DNA of 48,965 nucleotides from the NCBI GenBank assembly GCA_002069785.1, contig MWCA01000041.1, positions 1-48,965 on the forward strand, written 5' to 3'. The position numbers and the translations under genes are program-made. Shown here piece by piece: positions 32,949 to 39,861 of this stretch. The DNA is from Lentisphaerae bacterium ADurb.Bin242. GTDB taxonomy: Bacteria > Verrucomicrobiota > Lentisphaeria > Victivallales > UBA1829. Below the pieces are notes generated by a model. It was not told the origin of the DNA and did not search any database. It was given only the letters and a program-made list of their open reading frames with translations. How positions within the stretch are numbered: the stretch's first letter is position 1; the number at the start of each line of letters is the position of its first letter.

Positions 32949-33269
32949 ATGGGAACAGGGAAAAGCATTATTGGAATCTTTCTCGATCCGGCCTCTGTGC
33001 CGGTTGAACATTTGATAGTTTCGGCGGCAGTGGCTCTGTTGATCTTCTCCATGGTCTTCATCCCGATGCTCAGGATGTTTGACCGTATGCGTCCACCGGC
33101 CGCCATCGGGGCACTGTGCGTCACCGCTCTGGCGTTGGGCGGAATTACGGAAAATTACATTGCGTTCATTGTCGCACATTATGCAAAAGCCGCAGTAACC
33201 ATGCTGTTGCTCTTAATCGCTGGGATTGTTCTATACTGGAAAGTCCGGTCGAAATGGCCTTTTAACTGA
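32949..33269 (+). CDS. Small three-TM membrane protein in the Ter operon
   Basis: 106 aa, family not recognised. Hydrophobic helices at about 23-42, 50-72 and 77-96, ending in a basic tail (WKVRSKWPFN). There is no signal peptide or catalytic motif. The start ATG has GAGGATGAG upstream. It sits between the kinase and the VWA-zinc-ribbon gene in the same direction with short gaps (42 and 15 nt), so it is probably a component that brings the cytoplasmic Ter complex to the inner membrane. That role is inferred from position only. Confidence 0.7.
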   Translation: MGTGKSIIGIFLDPASVPVEHLIVSAAVALLIFSMVFIPMLRMFDRMRPPAAIGALCVTALALGGITENYIAFIVAHYAKAAVTMLLLLIAGIVLYWKVRSKWPFN

Positions 33270-33284
33270 TGAGGAGTTGCTATT

Positions 33285-34316
33285 ATGCGCAGACTGCCGG
33301 TTTATTTGTTGATTGACACATCCGAATCGATGATCGGACAAGCGATCGAAGCTGTAAGGACAGGATTGGGGACCATGCTGTCCGCGCTGCGAAAGAATCC
33401 CTATGCGTTGGAAATGGGCGCACTCGGAGTCATTACTTTCGGCGGGACAGCCAGAAAAGTCACACCGTTGACAGAAGTTTACGCTTTCCAGCAACCCGAT
33501 TTGGAGGTCAAGCCGGGGACCATGCTGGGCGGCGCCATTTCTCTTCTCGATCAGGCGATTTCAACGGAGATCGTCCGAACGACTCCGGATCGGAAAGGAG
33601 ATTACAAACCGCTGGTGTTTGTGCTGACGGACGGTCAGCCCACCGATGAATGGCGTTCCGCTTTCCACCATTTCAAACAAAACCACAAGTCTGTTGTCCT
33701 GTATGCAATCGGGTGCGGCAATGATGTGGACTTCACAATCCTGAAGGAACTCACGGAGAATACTTATTCGATGGAACAGATGGATGCCGATGCGTTTGCA
33801 AAGCTTTTCGTCTGCATCTCATCCAGCATCACATCCGCGAGCGGAGCTATCGGCGACCAGGGAAAACAAGGGGGAGCAATCAATCTCGAAAAAGACGCAG
33901 GGGGAACAATCAGGAAAATTGAGAAGGCGGAGACCATCGGGTCCCGCAAACAGCGACAGGTCTTCATTCCCGGCGTCTGCCAGAAAACCAGGAAGCCGTA
34001 TCTATTGCGCTATCGATGGAATGACGAGGACGGCTGTTACCAATGTATGGCAGGACACAAGCTGGAAAAGGCGTTCTCCAGAGAGGAAACAGGCGCCATC
34101 GAAACGGTTTCATCCAGCGAACTTCAGGGGCTTGTCCCGTGTCCGCATTGCGGTAATGAAGGACACGGACGCTGCGATTGCGGGACTGTTACCTGTTATG
34201 CGCTCGGGAAAGGATTCAACAGCATGTTTGGAACCAAAGTATGTTGTCCCGGCTGTGGAAAAATCGGGCATATGGCGAGTGGGGGTGTTTTTAATGTCGG
34301 TCAGTCGAGGGGATGA
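33285..34316 (+). CDS. VWA protein with C-terminal zinc ribbons (TerY-C type)
   Basis: 343 aa. VWA domain 1-182 with MIDAS DTSES (11-15), Thr79 in KPGTMLGG and VLTDGQPTD. A linker (about 190-220) follows, then a Cys-rich region with CPHC (286-289), RCDC (297-299), and KVCCPGC (319-324), enough for two zinc sites; CYQC (251-254) may be a third. VWA plus TerY-C zinc ribbon is a known Ter-linked architecture. The start MRRLPVYLLIDTS matches the two TerY genes, so all three arose by duplication. It is the last full gene in the operon. Confidence 0.87.
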   Translation: MRRLPVYLLIDTSESMIGQAIEAVRTGLGTMLSALRKNPYALEMGALGVITFGGTARKVTPLTEVYAFQQPDLEVKPGTMLGGAISLLDQAISTEIVRTTPDRKGDYKPLVFVLTDGQPTDEWRSAFHHFKQNHKSVVLYAIGCGNDVDFTILKELTENTYSMEQMDADAFAKLFVCISSSITSASGAIGDQGKQGGAINLEKDAGGTIRKIEKAETIGSRKQRQVFIPGVCQKTRKPYLLRYRWNDEDGCYQCMAGHKLEKAFSREETGAIETVSSSELQGLVPCPHCGNEGHGRCDCGTVTCYALGKGFNSMFGTKVCCPGCGKIGHMASGGVFNVGQSRG

Positions 34317-34334
34317 CCCGCCTGAGGTCCTGCC

Positions 34335-34598
34335 ATGAAATTCTCCGACAAAATCTAGTCTTTGCTGGCGCCGTTGCTGGCTTTTCTGGTGCTCCCGTCT
34401 TTCGTTTCATCCCGTCTTTTCCGTTCCTTCACCACTGGGCAGATTCCGGAATGGTTCTGTTCCGCTGGGTGGGAATGTTTCCGGCAGTCGCGGTATGGGA
34501 GGAAATATGCAAAGCTTTGTCGGCGGACTGGTCTGAAATGGCATCGTCCGGAGACGACAGGACTTTTTGGAAATCATGTGCAAGTCATTGATAAGTGA
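34335..34598 (+). pseudogene. Small membrane ORF interrupted by an amber codon
   Basis: ATG at 34335 with GAGG eight bases upstream reads MKFSDKI, then TAG at 34356, then continues in frame for 79 codons: SLLAPLLAFLVLPSFVSSRL (a membrane helix), a WFCSAGW segment, an Arg/Lys-rich stretch and a clean stop. Without the TAG this is a plausible 87-aa membrane protein 18 nt after the VWA-zinc gene. It may be a nonsense pseudogene, a TTG-started gene at 34362, or an assembly base error. It fills most of the 303-bp space before the tRNA. Confidence 0.4.
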
Positions 34599-34619
34599 GG
34601 TGGAATCGGTACAAAAAAA

Positions 34620-34694
34620 TGGAGCGAGCAATGGGGCTCGAACCCACGACCATCACGTTGGCAACGTGATGCTCTACCACTGAGCTATGCTCGC
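34620..34694 (-). tRNA. tRNA-Gly (GCC)
   Basis: A complete cloverleaf on the minus strand: acceptor GCGAGCA/TGCTCGC, D-arm AGCTCAGTGGTAGAGC, anticodon stem TCACG/CGTGA with loop TTGCCAA (anticodon GCC), T-loop GGTTCGAGCC, discriminator T and encoded CCA (34620-34622). A T run follows directly, as a terminator. The 3' end points towards the Ter island, the usual side for integration. Confidence 0.95.
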
Positions 34695-34999
34695 GTCAGA
34701 ATAGGCGTTAATATGCCATTCATTTTCATTTTTTCAAGCCGGCTTCTCAAAAAAACTGATTTTTACATCCGGAAAAAGAAAAGAAAAAGAACAGCCGCAA
34801 AACGAAGAATCCCCATTTCACCGGCAAATCGGGGTTGAAAACAAAACTGATTTTCCCCCCTCTCTGCGGAACTCCTCTCATCTTTTTCCATCCTTCTTTT
34901 CCAATGAGAAAAGATCGGACGGCTTGCATGAAACTGGCAACGGTTAACGCGATCCGGGCGGCAGCGTCTCTTCTGCCGCCCGGACCGCCAAAAGAATCT
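34695..34999. other. Non-coding gap with perfect GC-rich hairpin
   Basis: No gene is seen. At 34953-34984 a perfect 12-bp inverted repeat (TCCGGGCGGCAG, 8-nt loop, CTGCCGCCCGGA) lies 15 nt after the stop of the Fe-S operon. It has no U tract, so it may terminate weakly or protect the transcript 3' end. The rest is A-rich with no clear promoter. Confidence 0.5.
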
Positions 35000-36136
35000 C
35001 TATTTCCATTTTCCCGCATCGGTGTCGGGCGTCTGGAAAAGTTCCGTCAGGACTTTCTTTTCGACGATTCCGCCAGTCCGGTCTGTCTCCGGCGGGGGCA
35101 ACTCCCATTTCGGGCCGGGAAAGACCGGGGTTTTGAAAGTGCTTTGCCCGATATTATGGCTTTTCTCCTGAAACTCCATGCAGGCCCGGATGCATCCCTT
35201 GGCGCCGCAGACGGCCAGGTAACCGCAGTGGGCGGAAATCTGTCTGATGTAGGGATAGGAAAGAGTTCCCGGGAATTCCTGGCTCGGACGCCACTCTCCC
35301 CGTCCGAGGTTGTGGGTGATCTTGTAGGCGAGTTCTTCGGACATGGTGGTCTTTTCGATATCGAGGTTGAGCCCGGGGAAATAACGTTTCAGGAACGGCG
35401 ACGCCTTGTAATTGATGCCGTGATGAGTCGCCGTACAGCGGCCCATGTGGACATCGCCCCATTCGTATTCCTGACCGTCGATATGAATTTTGACCGACGG
35501 TCCGTTCTTGCCGGGAATGGCGGCGCCGGGGCAGTCCGGCACACATTTCATGCAGCGCTTGCAAAGCGTTTTCGGCTTGATCAGCGGGTCCGGTTCCAGA
35601 ACCGCGTCCGTGAGGATGTTGCCGATCCGGACGCGCGGACCGAAAACCGGGTGAATGAACACCTTGGACCAGCCGATTTCTCCCAGTCCGCAGGCCATGG
35701 CGGCAATCCGGATATTGAGGTTGATTTCCGGCGACGGACGTCCCGGCACCGGGTCGGGGTTATTCGGATAGCTTTCCGGCACACCGGGATAGACCGGCAC
35801 GGCTTCATACCCGAAATCTTCGATGAAACGGCAGATTTCCTCTGTGACGATCGGCCGGAAAAGAGTGTTGAGCCGGTTGTAGGCATAGTAGGTGTAATTG
35901 TTCCAGTGCGTCCCTTCGGTGATGCCGCGGTAGGTACTGCGTGGGATCGGCTGGACCAGTGAAACCACGGATTTGCAATCGGGAAAAATGTTGCACGGGT
36001 GCATCCGTTCCGGGGCTTCCGCGAAACGTTCGATATTGGCAACGCCGACAATTTCGACGCCGCCTCCTCCGGCTCCGATTTTTCCGGCCAGTTCCTTGAT
36101 CATCTGCGAAGTAAGTTTTTTATCGAGGCTGCTCAT
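35000..36136 (-). CDS. 4Fe-4S double-cluster protein, QueG-like (copy A)
   Basis: 378 aa from the ATG at 36134-36136 (MSSLDKKLTSQ), which overlaps the upstream stop (ATGA). The N-terminal half has the epoxyqueuosine-reductase/reductive-dehalogenase-like fold (AACGLGEIGWSK-type MACGLGEIGWSKVFI, FGPRVRIGNILTD). A first cluster motif CKRCMKCVPDCPG (192-202) is followed by a long insertion and a second Cys group (CGYLAVCGAKGCIRACMEF). It is longer than its two neighbours. It probably transfers electrons, cytoplasmic. The substrate is unknown; QueG proper uses cobalamin, which I cannot confirm here. Confidence 0.8.
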   Translation of the reverse strand: MSSLDKKLTSQMIKELAGKIGAGGGGVEIVGVANIERFAEAPERMHPCNIFPDCKSVVSLVQPIPRSTYRGITEGTHWNNYTYYAYNRLNTLFRPIVTEEICRFIEDFGYEAVPVYPGVPESYPNNPDPVPGRPSPEINLNIRIAAMACGLGEIGWSKVFIHPVFGPRVRIGNILTDAVLEPDPLIKPKTLCKRCMKCVPDCPGAAIPGKNGPSVKIHIDGQEYEWGDVHMGRCTATHHGINYKASPFLKRYFPGLNLDIEKTTMSEELAYKITHNLGRGEWRPSQEFPGTLSYPYIRQISAHCGYLAVCGAKGCIRACMEFQEKSHNIGQSTFKTPVFPGPKWELPPPETDRTGGIVEKKVLTELFQTPDTDAGKWK

Positions 36137-36984
36137 ATTCTTTCTCCCAGTAAATTGCAGGACCATTGCTTCGTTCCCGAACGGAACGGGGTGGAGAATT
36201 TTTCCAAAGTTGCGCCGCGTTCTTCCAGCGCCGCGATACAGGCGCGTCCGCATGCGGCGGCGACACGCTCCACCGCATTGAAACGTCCTTCATTGGTCTG
36301 GACGGCTCCATTCCGGCAGCGGAGACAGAGCTCATTCCGGCGGGCGGCAACGTTGCGTTCGAAGCCTTTGAGGCCGAACGGGACGGCTTTTTCCGCCTCC
36401 AGCGCCTGAAGCGGGCAGGCCCGGATGCATTGTCCGCAATCGTTGCAGAGGTGCGGAACAAAGGGCCGGTCCGATTCCAGCCCGGCATCGGTCAACAGCA
36501 TGGCGAACCGTTGCCGCGGACCGAATTCCGGAGTGATGAAAAGGCCGTTGAGGGCCGTTTCGCCCAGTCCGGCGGCCTGCGCCATCAGGCGGTATTGCAG
36601 AATGACATTCGGGGCGGGTTTACCGGGGGAAACGGGCACGCCGACCGGCTGGCCGGTGCAATCATAACCGAACAGAGGCACCGCTTCAAAGCCGTGCGAT
36701 TCCATCCAGATGACCGTATCGTAGGTGGTCTTCGCCAGCAGATTGTCTTCCAGGCTCATGAACCCGAAATTCGTGAAAGTATTGTTCAGTTCGGTTCCCT
36801 GTTCGCAACCCCGGAGGGCGCCGCGCGGGATTTTCCGGCCGATGACAATCACATTGGCCGCTTGCGGGAAGATGGAAAGCGGGTTGTCCTCCTTGCACAG
36901 ATCATTCAGATTTCCGACTGCCGCAATGCCGATCAGGTCGGCGCCGAATTTTTTGGCGGCGTCCTTCAATTCTTTCGAGGTCAT
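36133..36984 (-). CDS. 4Fe-4S double-cluster protein, QueG-like (copy B)
   Basis: 283 aa from ATG 36982-36984 (MTSKELKDAAKKFGADLIGI). Shared core: VIVIGRKIPRGALRG, QAAGLGETALNGLFITPEFG, CNDCGQCIRACPLQAL for the first cluster, CLRCRNGAV and ACGRACIAALEERG for the second. This RGCE.GT...G.G.....P..G.R arrangement marks the QueG-like family. It is paralogous to copies A and C. The gene starts 1 nt after the stop of copy C and overlaps copy A by 4 nt, so all three are co-translated and may form one complex. Confidence 0.8.
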   Translation of the reverse strand: MTSKELKDAAKKFGADLIGIAAVGNLNDLCKEDNPLSIFPQAANVIVIGRKIPRGALRGCEQGTELNNTFTNFGFMSLEDNLLAKTTYDTVIWMESHGFEAVPLFGYDCTGQPVGVPVSPGKPAPNVILQYRLMAQAAGLGETALNGLFITPEFGPRQRFAMLLTDAGLESDRPFVPHLCNDCGQCIRACPLQALEAEKAVPFGLKGFERNVAARRNELCLRCRNGAVQTNEGRFNAVERVAAACGRACIAALEERGATLEKFSTPFRSGTKQWSCNLLGERI

Positions 36985-36985
36985 T

Positions 36986-37765
36986 TCAATTCTCCTTCGG
37001 TTCAAGCGGCCTGACTGTTACCCGGTTTTCCAAGTCGCGTTCCCAGACGGAACGCTTGCGGAAACGGTGGCGGAAACGGTTTTCCACCTTCTGTTCGAGC
37101 GCAACCAGACAGGCCCGTCCGCAGGAAGCCGCATAGCGGTCGCCTCCCGCGTCAACCGCACCGTTTTTACAGTTGGCGCAAAGAGCCTGGTTCCGTTCAA
37201 AAAGAGCGCCGCCGGTGTCTTTCAAAGCATGGAGCGGACAAGCCTTCAGACAAGCCCCGCAGTCCCGGCAGAAATCCAGTTCCGTGACAGGGTCGCCCGG
37301 CAGTTCCAGCGGAGTCAGGACCAGGCCGAAACGCTGGCGGTGTCCGTAGCGGGGGGAAAGGAAGAAGCCGCCGCGTCCGGGAGCCCCGAGTCCGGCCAGA
37401 CGGGCAAGCTCCTGATAGTCGGGAATGACGGCCGCGCGGGGATCGAGGTTGAGAACCGGCATGGCTTCGAAACCGTTTTTCTCGATTTCACAGGCCAGGT
37501 TGTGAACGGTCCGCAGCAGGAACAGTCCGTGGTGCCAGCCGCAGCCGTATGCGTGGTAGGTCGATCCGAAGTTGGTCCCTTCCTCGATCCCGCGGAATGT
37601 TCCCCGGAGAATCTTTCGTCCGACCACAATCACCGACTGGCAATCGGGCATGAGTGTCAGCGGGTTTTGAGCGGCGTGCAAGGATTCCCAGCGGTTTTTC
37701 GGAGCGATGCCGACCAGGTCGGCGCCCAGCTCCGCGGCCAGCTGCTTGATGCTGTCTGCATTCAT
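36986..37765 (-). CDS. 4Fe-4S double-cluster protein, QueG-like (copy C)
   Basis: 259 aa. MNADSIKQLAAELGADLVGIAPKNRW, VIVVGRKILRGTFRGIEEGT, LAGLGAPGRGGFFLSPRYG, CRDCGACLKACPLHAL, CANCKNGAV and ASCGRACLVALEQK. It is the shortest of the three and closest to copy B. It has no membrane helix. It is the first of the Fe-S genes after the IclR gene (24 nt gap), and is likely repressed by it. The enzymatic role is unknown; tandem triplication suggests subunits with different partners or substrates. Confidence 0.8.
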   Translation of the reverse strand: MNADSIKQLAAELGADLVGIAPKNRWESLHAAQNPLTLMPDCQSVIVVGRKILRGTFRGIEEGTNFGSTYHAYGCGWHHGLFLLRTVHNLACEIEKNGFEAMPVLNLDPRAAVIPDYQELARLAGLGAPGRGGFFLSPRYGHRQRFGLVLTPLELPGDPVTELDFCRDCGACLKACPLHALKDTGGALFERNQALCANCKNGAVDAGGDRYAASCGRACLVALEQKVENRFRHRFRKRSVWERDLENRVTVRPLEPKEN

Positions 37766-37789
37766 TTGAATACGCGTCCTCTGTTGTTG

Positions 37790-38518
37790 TTATGTTGGCA
37801 GAAGCGTGGTTGAAATCGCTTTTGCCGAGATTTTCAGAGCGTTGATGATGGTCGGCGTCAGGTCTTTCCTGGTGAGGCCGGGGAAGAAGATCCCCAGCGC
37901 CCCGCAGAAGTTCTCTCCATTCTGAAGGATCGGAGCCGCTATCGCCAGCAGATCGGCTTCCGGACGGACCGAGAGTCCGGTCTTGCGTATGCCGGGCAAA
38001 TCTCCCAGGAAGGCGGAGATGATTTCTTCGGAAGTTCCTTCGGCTCTCAGTTCTCCGACGAGCGCTTCCAGATCGGCGGGACCGGCATAGGCGGCGCAAA
38101 CCCGGCCGCACGCCGAGGCCGCGCTCCGGTGCACTTGCCCGACCGTCATGGAAGGATCGGCCATTCCCCCTTCGGGATAAGTGACGTCGATCACAATCGA
38201 ATGCCCGTGCCAGAATTCCGACAGATACGCCTGGCAGTTCAAATCTCTTGCCAGCCGCTGGAGATACGGTCTTCCGATGATCCGGAGGGCGGAATGCCGC
38301 ATCCAGGCGTTTGCCAGCCTCAATATCTTCAAACTGACCCGATATTTCCGGGTGCCCGCCGGCTGTTCGATGTAACCGGTCTCCAGCAGAGTTTTCAACA
38401 ACCGGCAGATATGACTCGGCGGCAGCTGAAATTTTTCCGAGAGCTCCTTGACCGTATACACCTTACCGTCGGAGAGCACTTCCAGAATCCTGAATCCATT
38501 CGCAAGCGTATTATTCAT
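37790..38518 (-). CDS. IclR family transcriptional regulator
   Basis: 242 aa. Winged helix-turn-helix at about 1-62 (ANGFRILEVLSDGKVYTVKELSEKF then PPSHICRLLKTLLETGYIEQ), followed by an IclR effector domain (about 75-240) with GRPYLQRLARDL and CGALGIFFPG. IclR proteins bind small metabolites and usually repress a neighbouring operon and themselves. It leads the Fe-S operon, with a perfect promoter and an operator-like palindrome just upstream of its start. The inducer is unknown. Confidence 0.9.
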   Translation of the reverse strand: MNNTLANGFRILEVLSDGKVYTVKELSEKFQLPPSHICRLLKTLLETGYIEQPAGTRKYRVSLKILRLANAWMRHSALRIIGRPYLQRLARDLNCQAYLSEFWHGHSIVIDVTYPEGGMADPSMTVGQVHRSAASACGRVCAAYAGPADLEALVGELRAEGTSEEIISAFLGDLPGIRKTGLSVRPEADLLAIAAPILQNGENFCGALGIFFPGLTRKDLTPTIINALKISAKAISTTLLPT

Positions 38519-38536
38519 TTTATAAATTCCATATTT

Positions 38537-38580
38537 TAGAATTTCTATATTAATTATATCGCATAATAGAATTTTGTCAA
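38537..38580 (-). promoter_or_regulatory. Consensus promoter and palindromic operator of the IclR/Fe-S operon
   Basis: Minus strand TTGACA (38575-38580), 16-bp spacer, TATAAT (38553-38558). An 11-bp palindrome TAGAATTTCTA (38537-38547) lies 5 nt downstream, over the expected start site. A matching half-site (AATTCTA) sits in the spacer. This fits autorepression by the IclR protein 19 nt further on. Confidence 0.65.
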
Positions 38581-38633
38581 GCCTTCATGACAAAAAATCC
38601 CTGATTTTCATGAAAATTGAAAGAAATACCGGG

Positions 38634-38658
38634 AACGGTCTCTTGTCAAGAGACCGTT
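38634..38658. repeat. Perfect 25-bp inverted repeat
   Basis: AACGGTCTCTTG, centre T, CAAGAGACCGTT. Twelve-base perfect arms. Its left arm overlaps the shared block of element copy 1. It has no T tract, so it is more like an operator than a terminator. Confidence 0.6.
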
Positions 38659-38809
38659 TCATGTACATGGCCGGACAATGAAAAACGAAGCGGGACGGCA
38701 GAGGTTGAAAAAAATGTAAATCCGGATGACAGCCGGATAAAAATGAGTTCAATTCCAGAAACTGAAATGATAAAATTCAGCTAATTTTCCGTTTTTTTTA
38801 CCCCCCGGC

Positions 38810-38838
38810 TTGATTTTTCCGGAAAAAAGAACTATATT
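38810..38838 (+). promoter_or_regulatory. Promoter of the DapB-like gene
   Basis: TTGATT (38810-38815), 17-bp spacer, TATATT (38833-38838). The palindrome TTTTTCCGGAAAAA (38814-38827) overlaps the -35 and spacer, a typical operator position. The leader to the ATG is about 128 nt. Confidence 0.6.
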
Positions 38839-38972
38839 CCGGGAACAGTCTCTGCATATAAAAACTCTTCTTCAAGTGTGTTTTTATTCAGTTTTGTGTC
38901 ATGCGTTTGTAAGTCGGGTGTGGGTATTTCGGCCTGCGAAACATCAACCGTTTCAATGAGGAGGAATTTATT

Positions 38973-39743
38973 ATGAGAGTAGGATTATTCGGTTTTGGCC
39001 GGGCAGGAAAAGCGGTTGCTTCCGTATTGCTCCGGAGCCGGGATACACAGCTTTGCTGGGTCATGAGAAAATCCAAAAATTTTCAGTACAAGTCGGTGTC
39101 TGAATTTCTCGGTGTTTCATCGGACGACCCGGGACTCATATTTTCCAAAAGCGAATGGACCGCTGCAGGTCTCTTCGAGCATCATCCGGTGGATGTCGTC
39201 ATCGACTTTTCATCCGCGAACAGCATTGGATTTTATGGAAACGAGGCGGCCGGGAGAAATGTCGCTATTGTGAGCGCGGTTTCGGAATACCCTCCGAAAA
39301 TCCTGAAACGGATTCAGGCGCTGGCTTCCAAAACAAGGGTTCTGTGGTCGCCGAACATCACGATCGGAGTCAACTTCCTGATGCTGGCCGCGCGGGTTCT
39401 CCGGAACATCGCTCCTTATTCGGATGTCGAGATCATCGAAGAGCATTTCAAGGACAAACCGGGAATTTCCGGCACGGCGAAAAGGATCGCAACCTTTCTG
39501 GAAATGGACGAAGCCTCCATTAAAACCATCCGGGCCGGCGGAATCGTCGGATGCCACGAAATTCTGTTCGGCTTTCCTTTTCAAACGGTCCGTTTGAAGC
39601 ACGAATCGATCTCCCGCGAGGCGTTCGGAAACGGCGCCCTGTTCGCCGCAAAAAGCATTCTGAAAGTGAAAAACGGGCTCTATTCCATGGAAGACATTCT
39701 CCTTCCCTATTTCAAGGTGCGGACATTGAAGTCCTGTTCGTAA
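38973..39743 (+). CDS. Dihydrodipicolinate reductase-like protein
   Basis: 256 aa, DapB fold. Rossmann start VGLFGFGRAGKAV, VDVVIDFSSANS, SPNITIGVNFLML, EIIEEHFKDKPGISGTAKRIA and GGIVGCHEILFG. DapB reduces dihydrodipicolinate with NAD(P)H in lysine and diaminopimelate synthesis. The active-site segment is altered: first His kept (158), second is Phe (159), Lys162 kept, and the DAPSGTA loop is one residue shorter (PGISGTA). It stands alone behind its own promoter, with no other lysine genes nearby, so it may be a paralogue with a new substrate. AGGAGG lies before the ATG. Confidence 0.78.
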   Translation: MRVGLFGFGRAGKAVASVLLRSRDTQLCWVMRKSKNFQYKSVSEFLGVSSDDPGLIFSKSEWTAAGLFEHHPVDVVIDFSSANSIGFYGNEAAGRNVAIVSAVSEYPPKILKRIQALASKTRVLWSPNITIGVNFLMLAARVLRNIAPYSDVEIIEEHFKDKPGISGTAKRIATFLEMDEASIKTIRAGGIVGCHEILFGFPFQTVRLKHESISREAFGNGALFAAKSILKVKNGLYSMEDILLPYFKVRTLKSCS

Positions 39744-39861
39744 ACCAAGAGTGCGGAAGTCGCGAAAACAGGCCATGTTTTTCGGCGGCAGCGGGATGAA
39801 TTTCCTTTGGAAGCACATTCCGTCCCGCTGCCTGAATCCGGGGCGCCGTTCTTCCAACGGA

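Larger units (their letters stand above)
38603..38853 (+). repeat. Two copies of a promoter-like element
   Basis: Copy 1 (38603-38643) and copy 2 (38812-38853) share the layout GATTTT, a 14-bp palindrome (ATTTTCATGAAAAT in one, TTTTTCCGGAAAAA in the other), an A-rich spacer, then CCGGGAACrGTCTCT (one mismatch). Copy 2 holds a good -35/-10; copy 1 has a degenerate -10. Confidence 0.55.
38519..38972. other. 454-bp regulatory gap between divergent units
   Basis: AT-rich and non-coding. It contains the IclR promoter and operator (38537-38580), two similar 41/42-bp elements (38603-38643 and 38812-38853), a 25-bp inverted repeat (38634-38658), CATGTACATG at 38660-38669, and the promoter of the DapB-like gene (38810-38838). 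The region 38670-38800 has no feature I can name. Confidence 0.7.
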
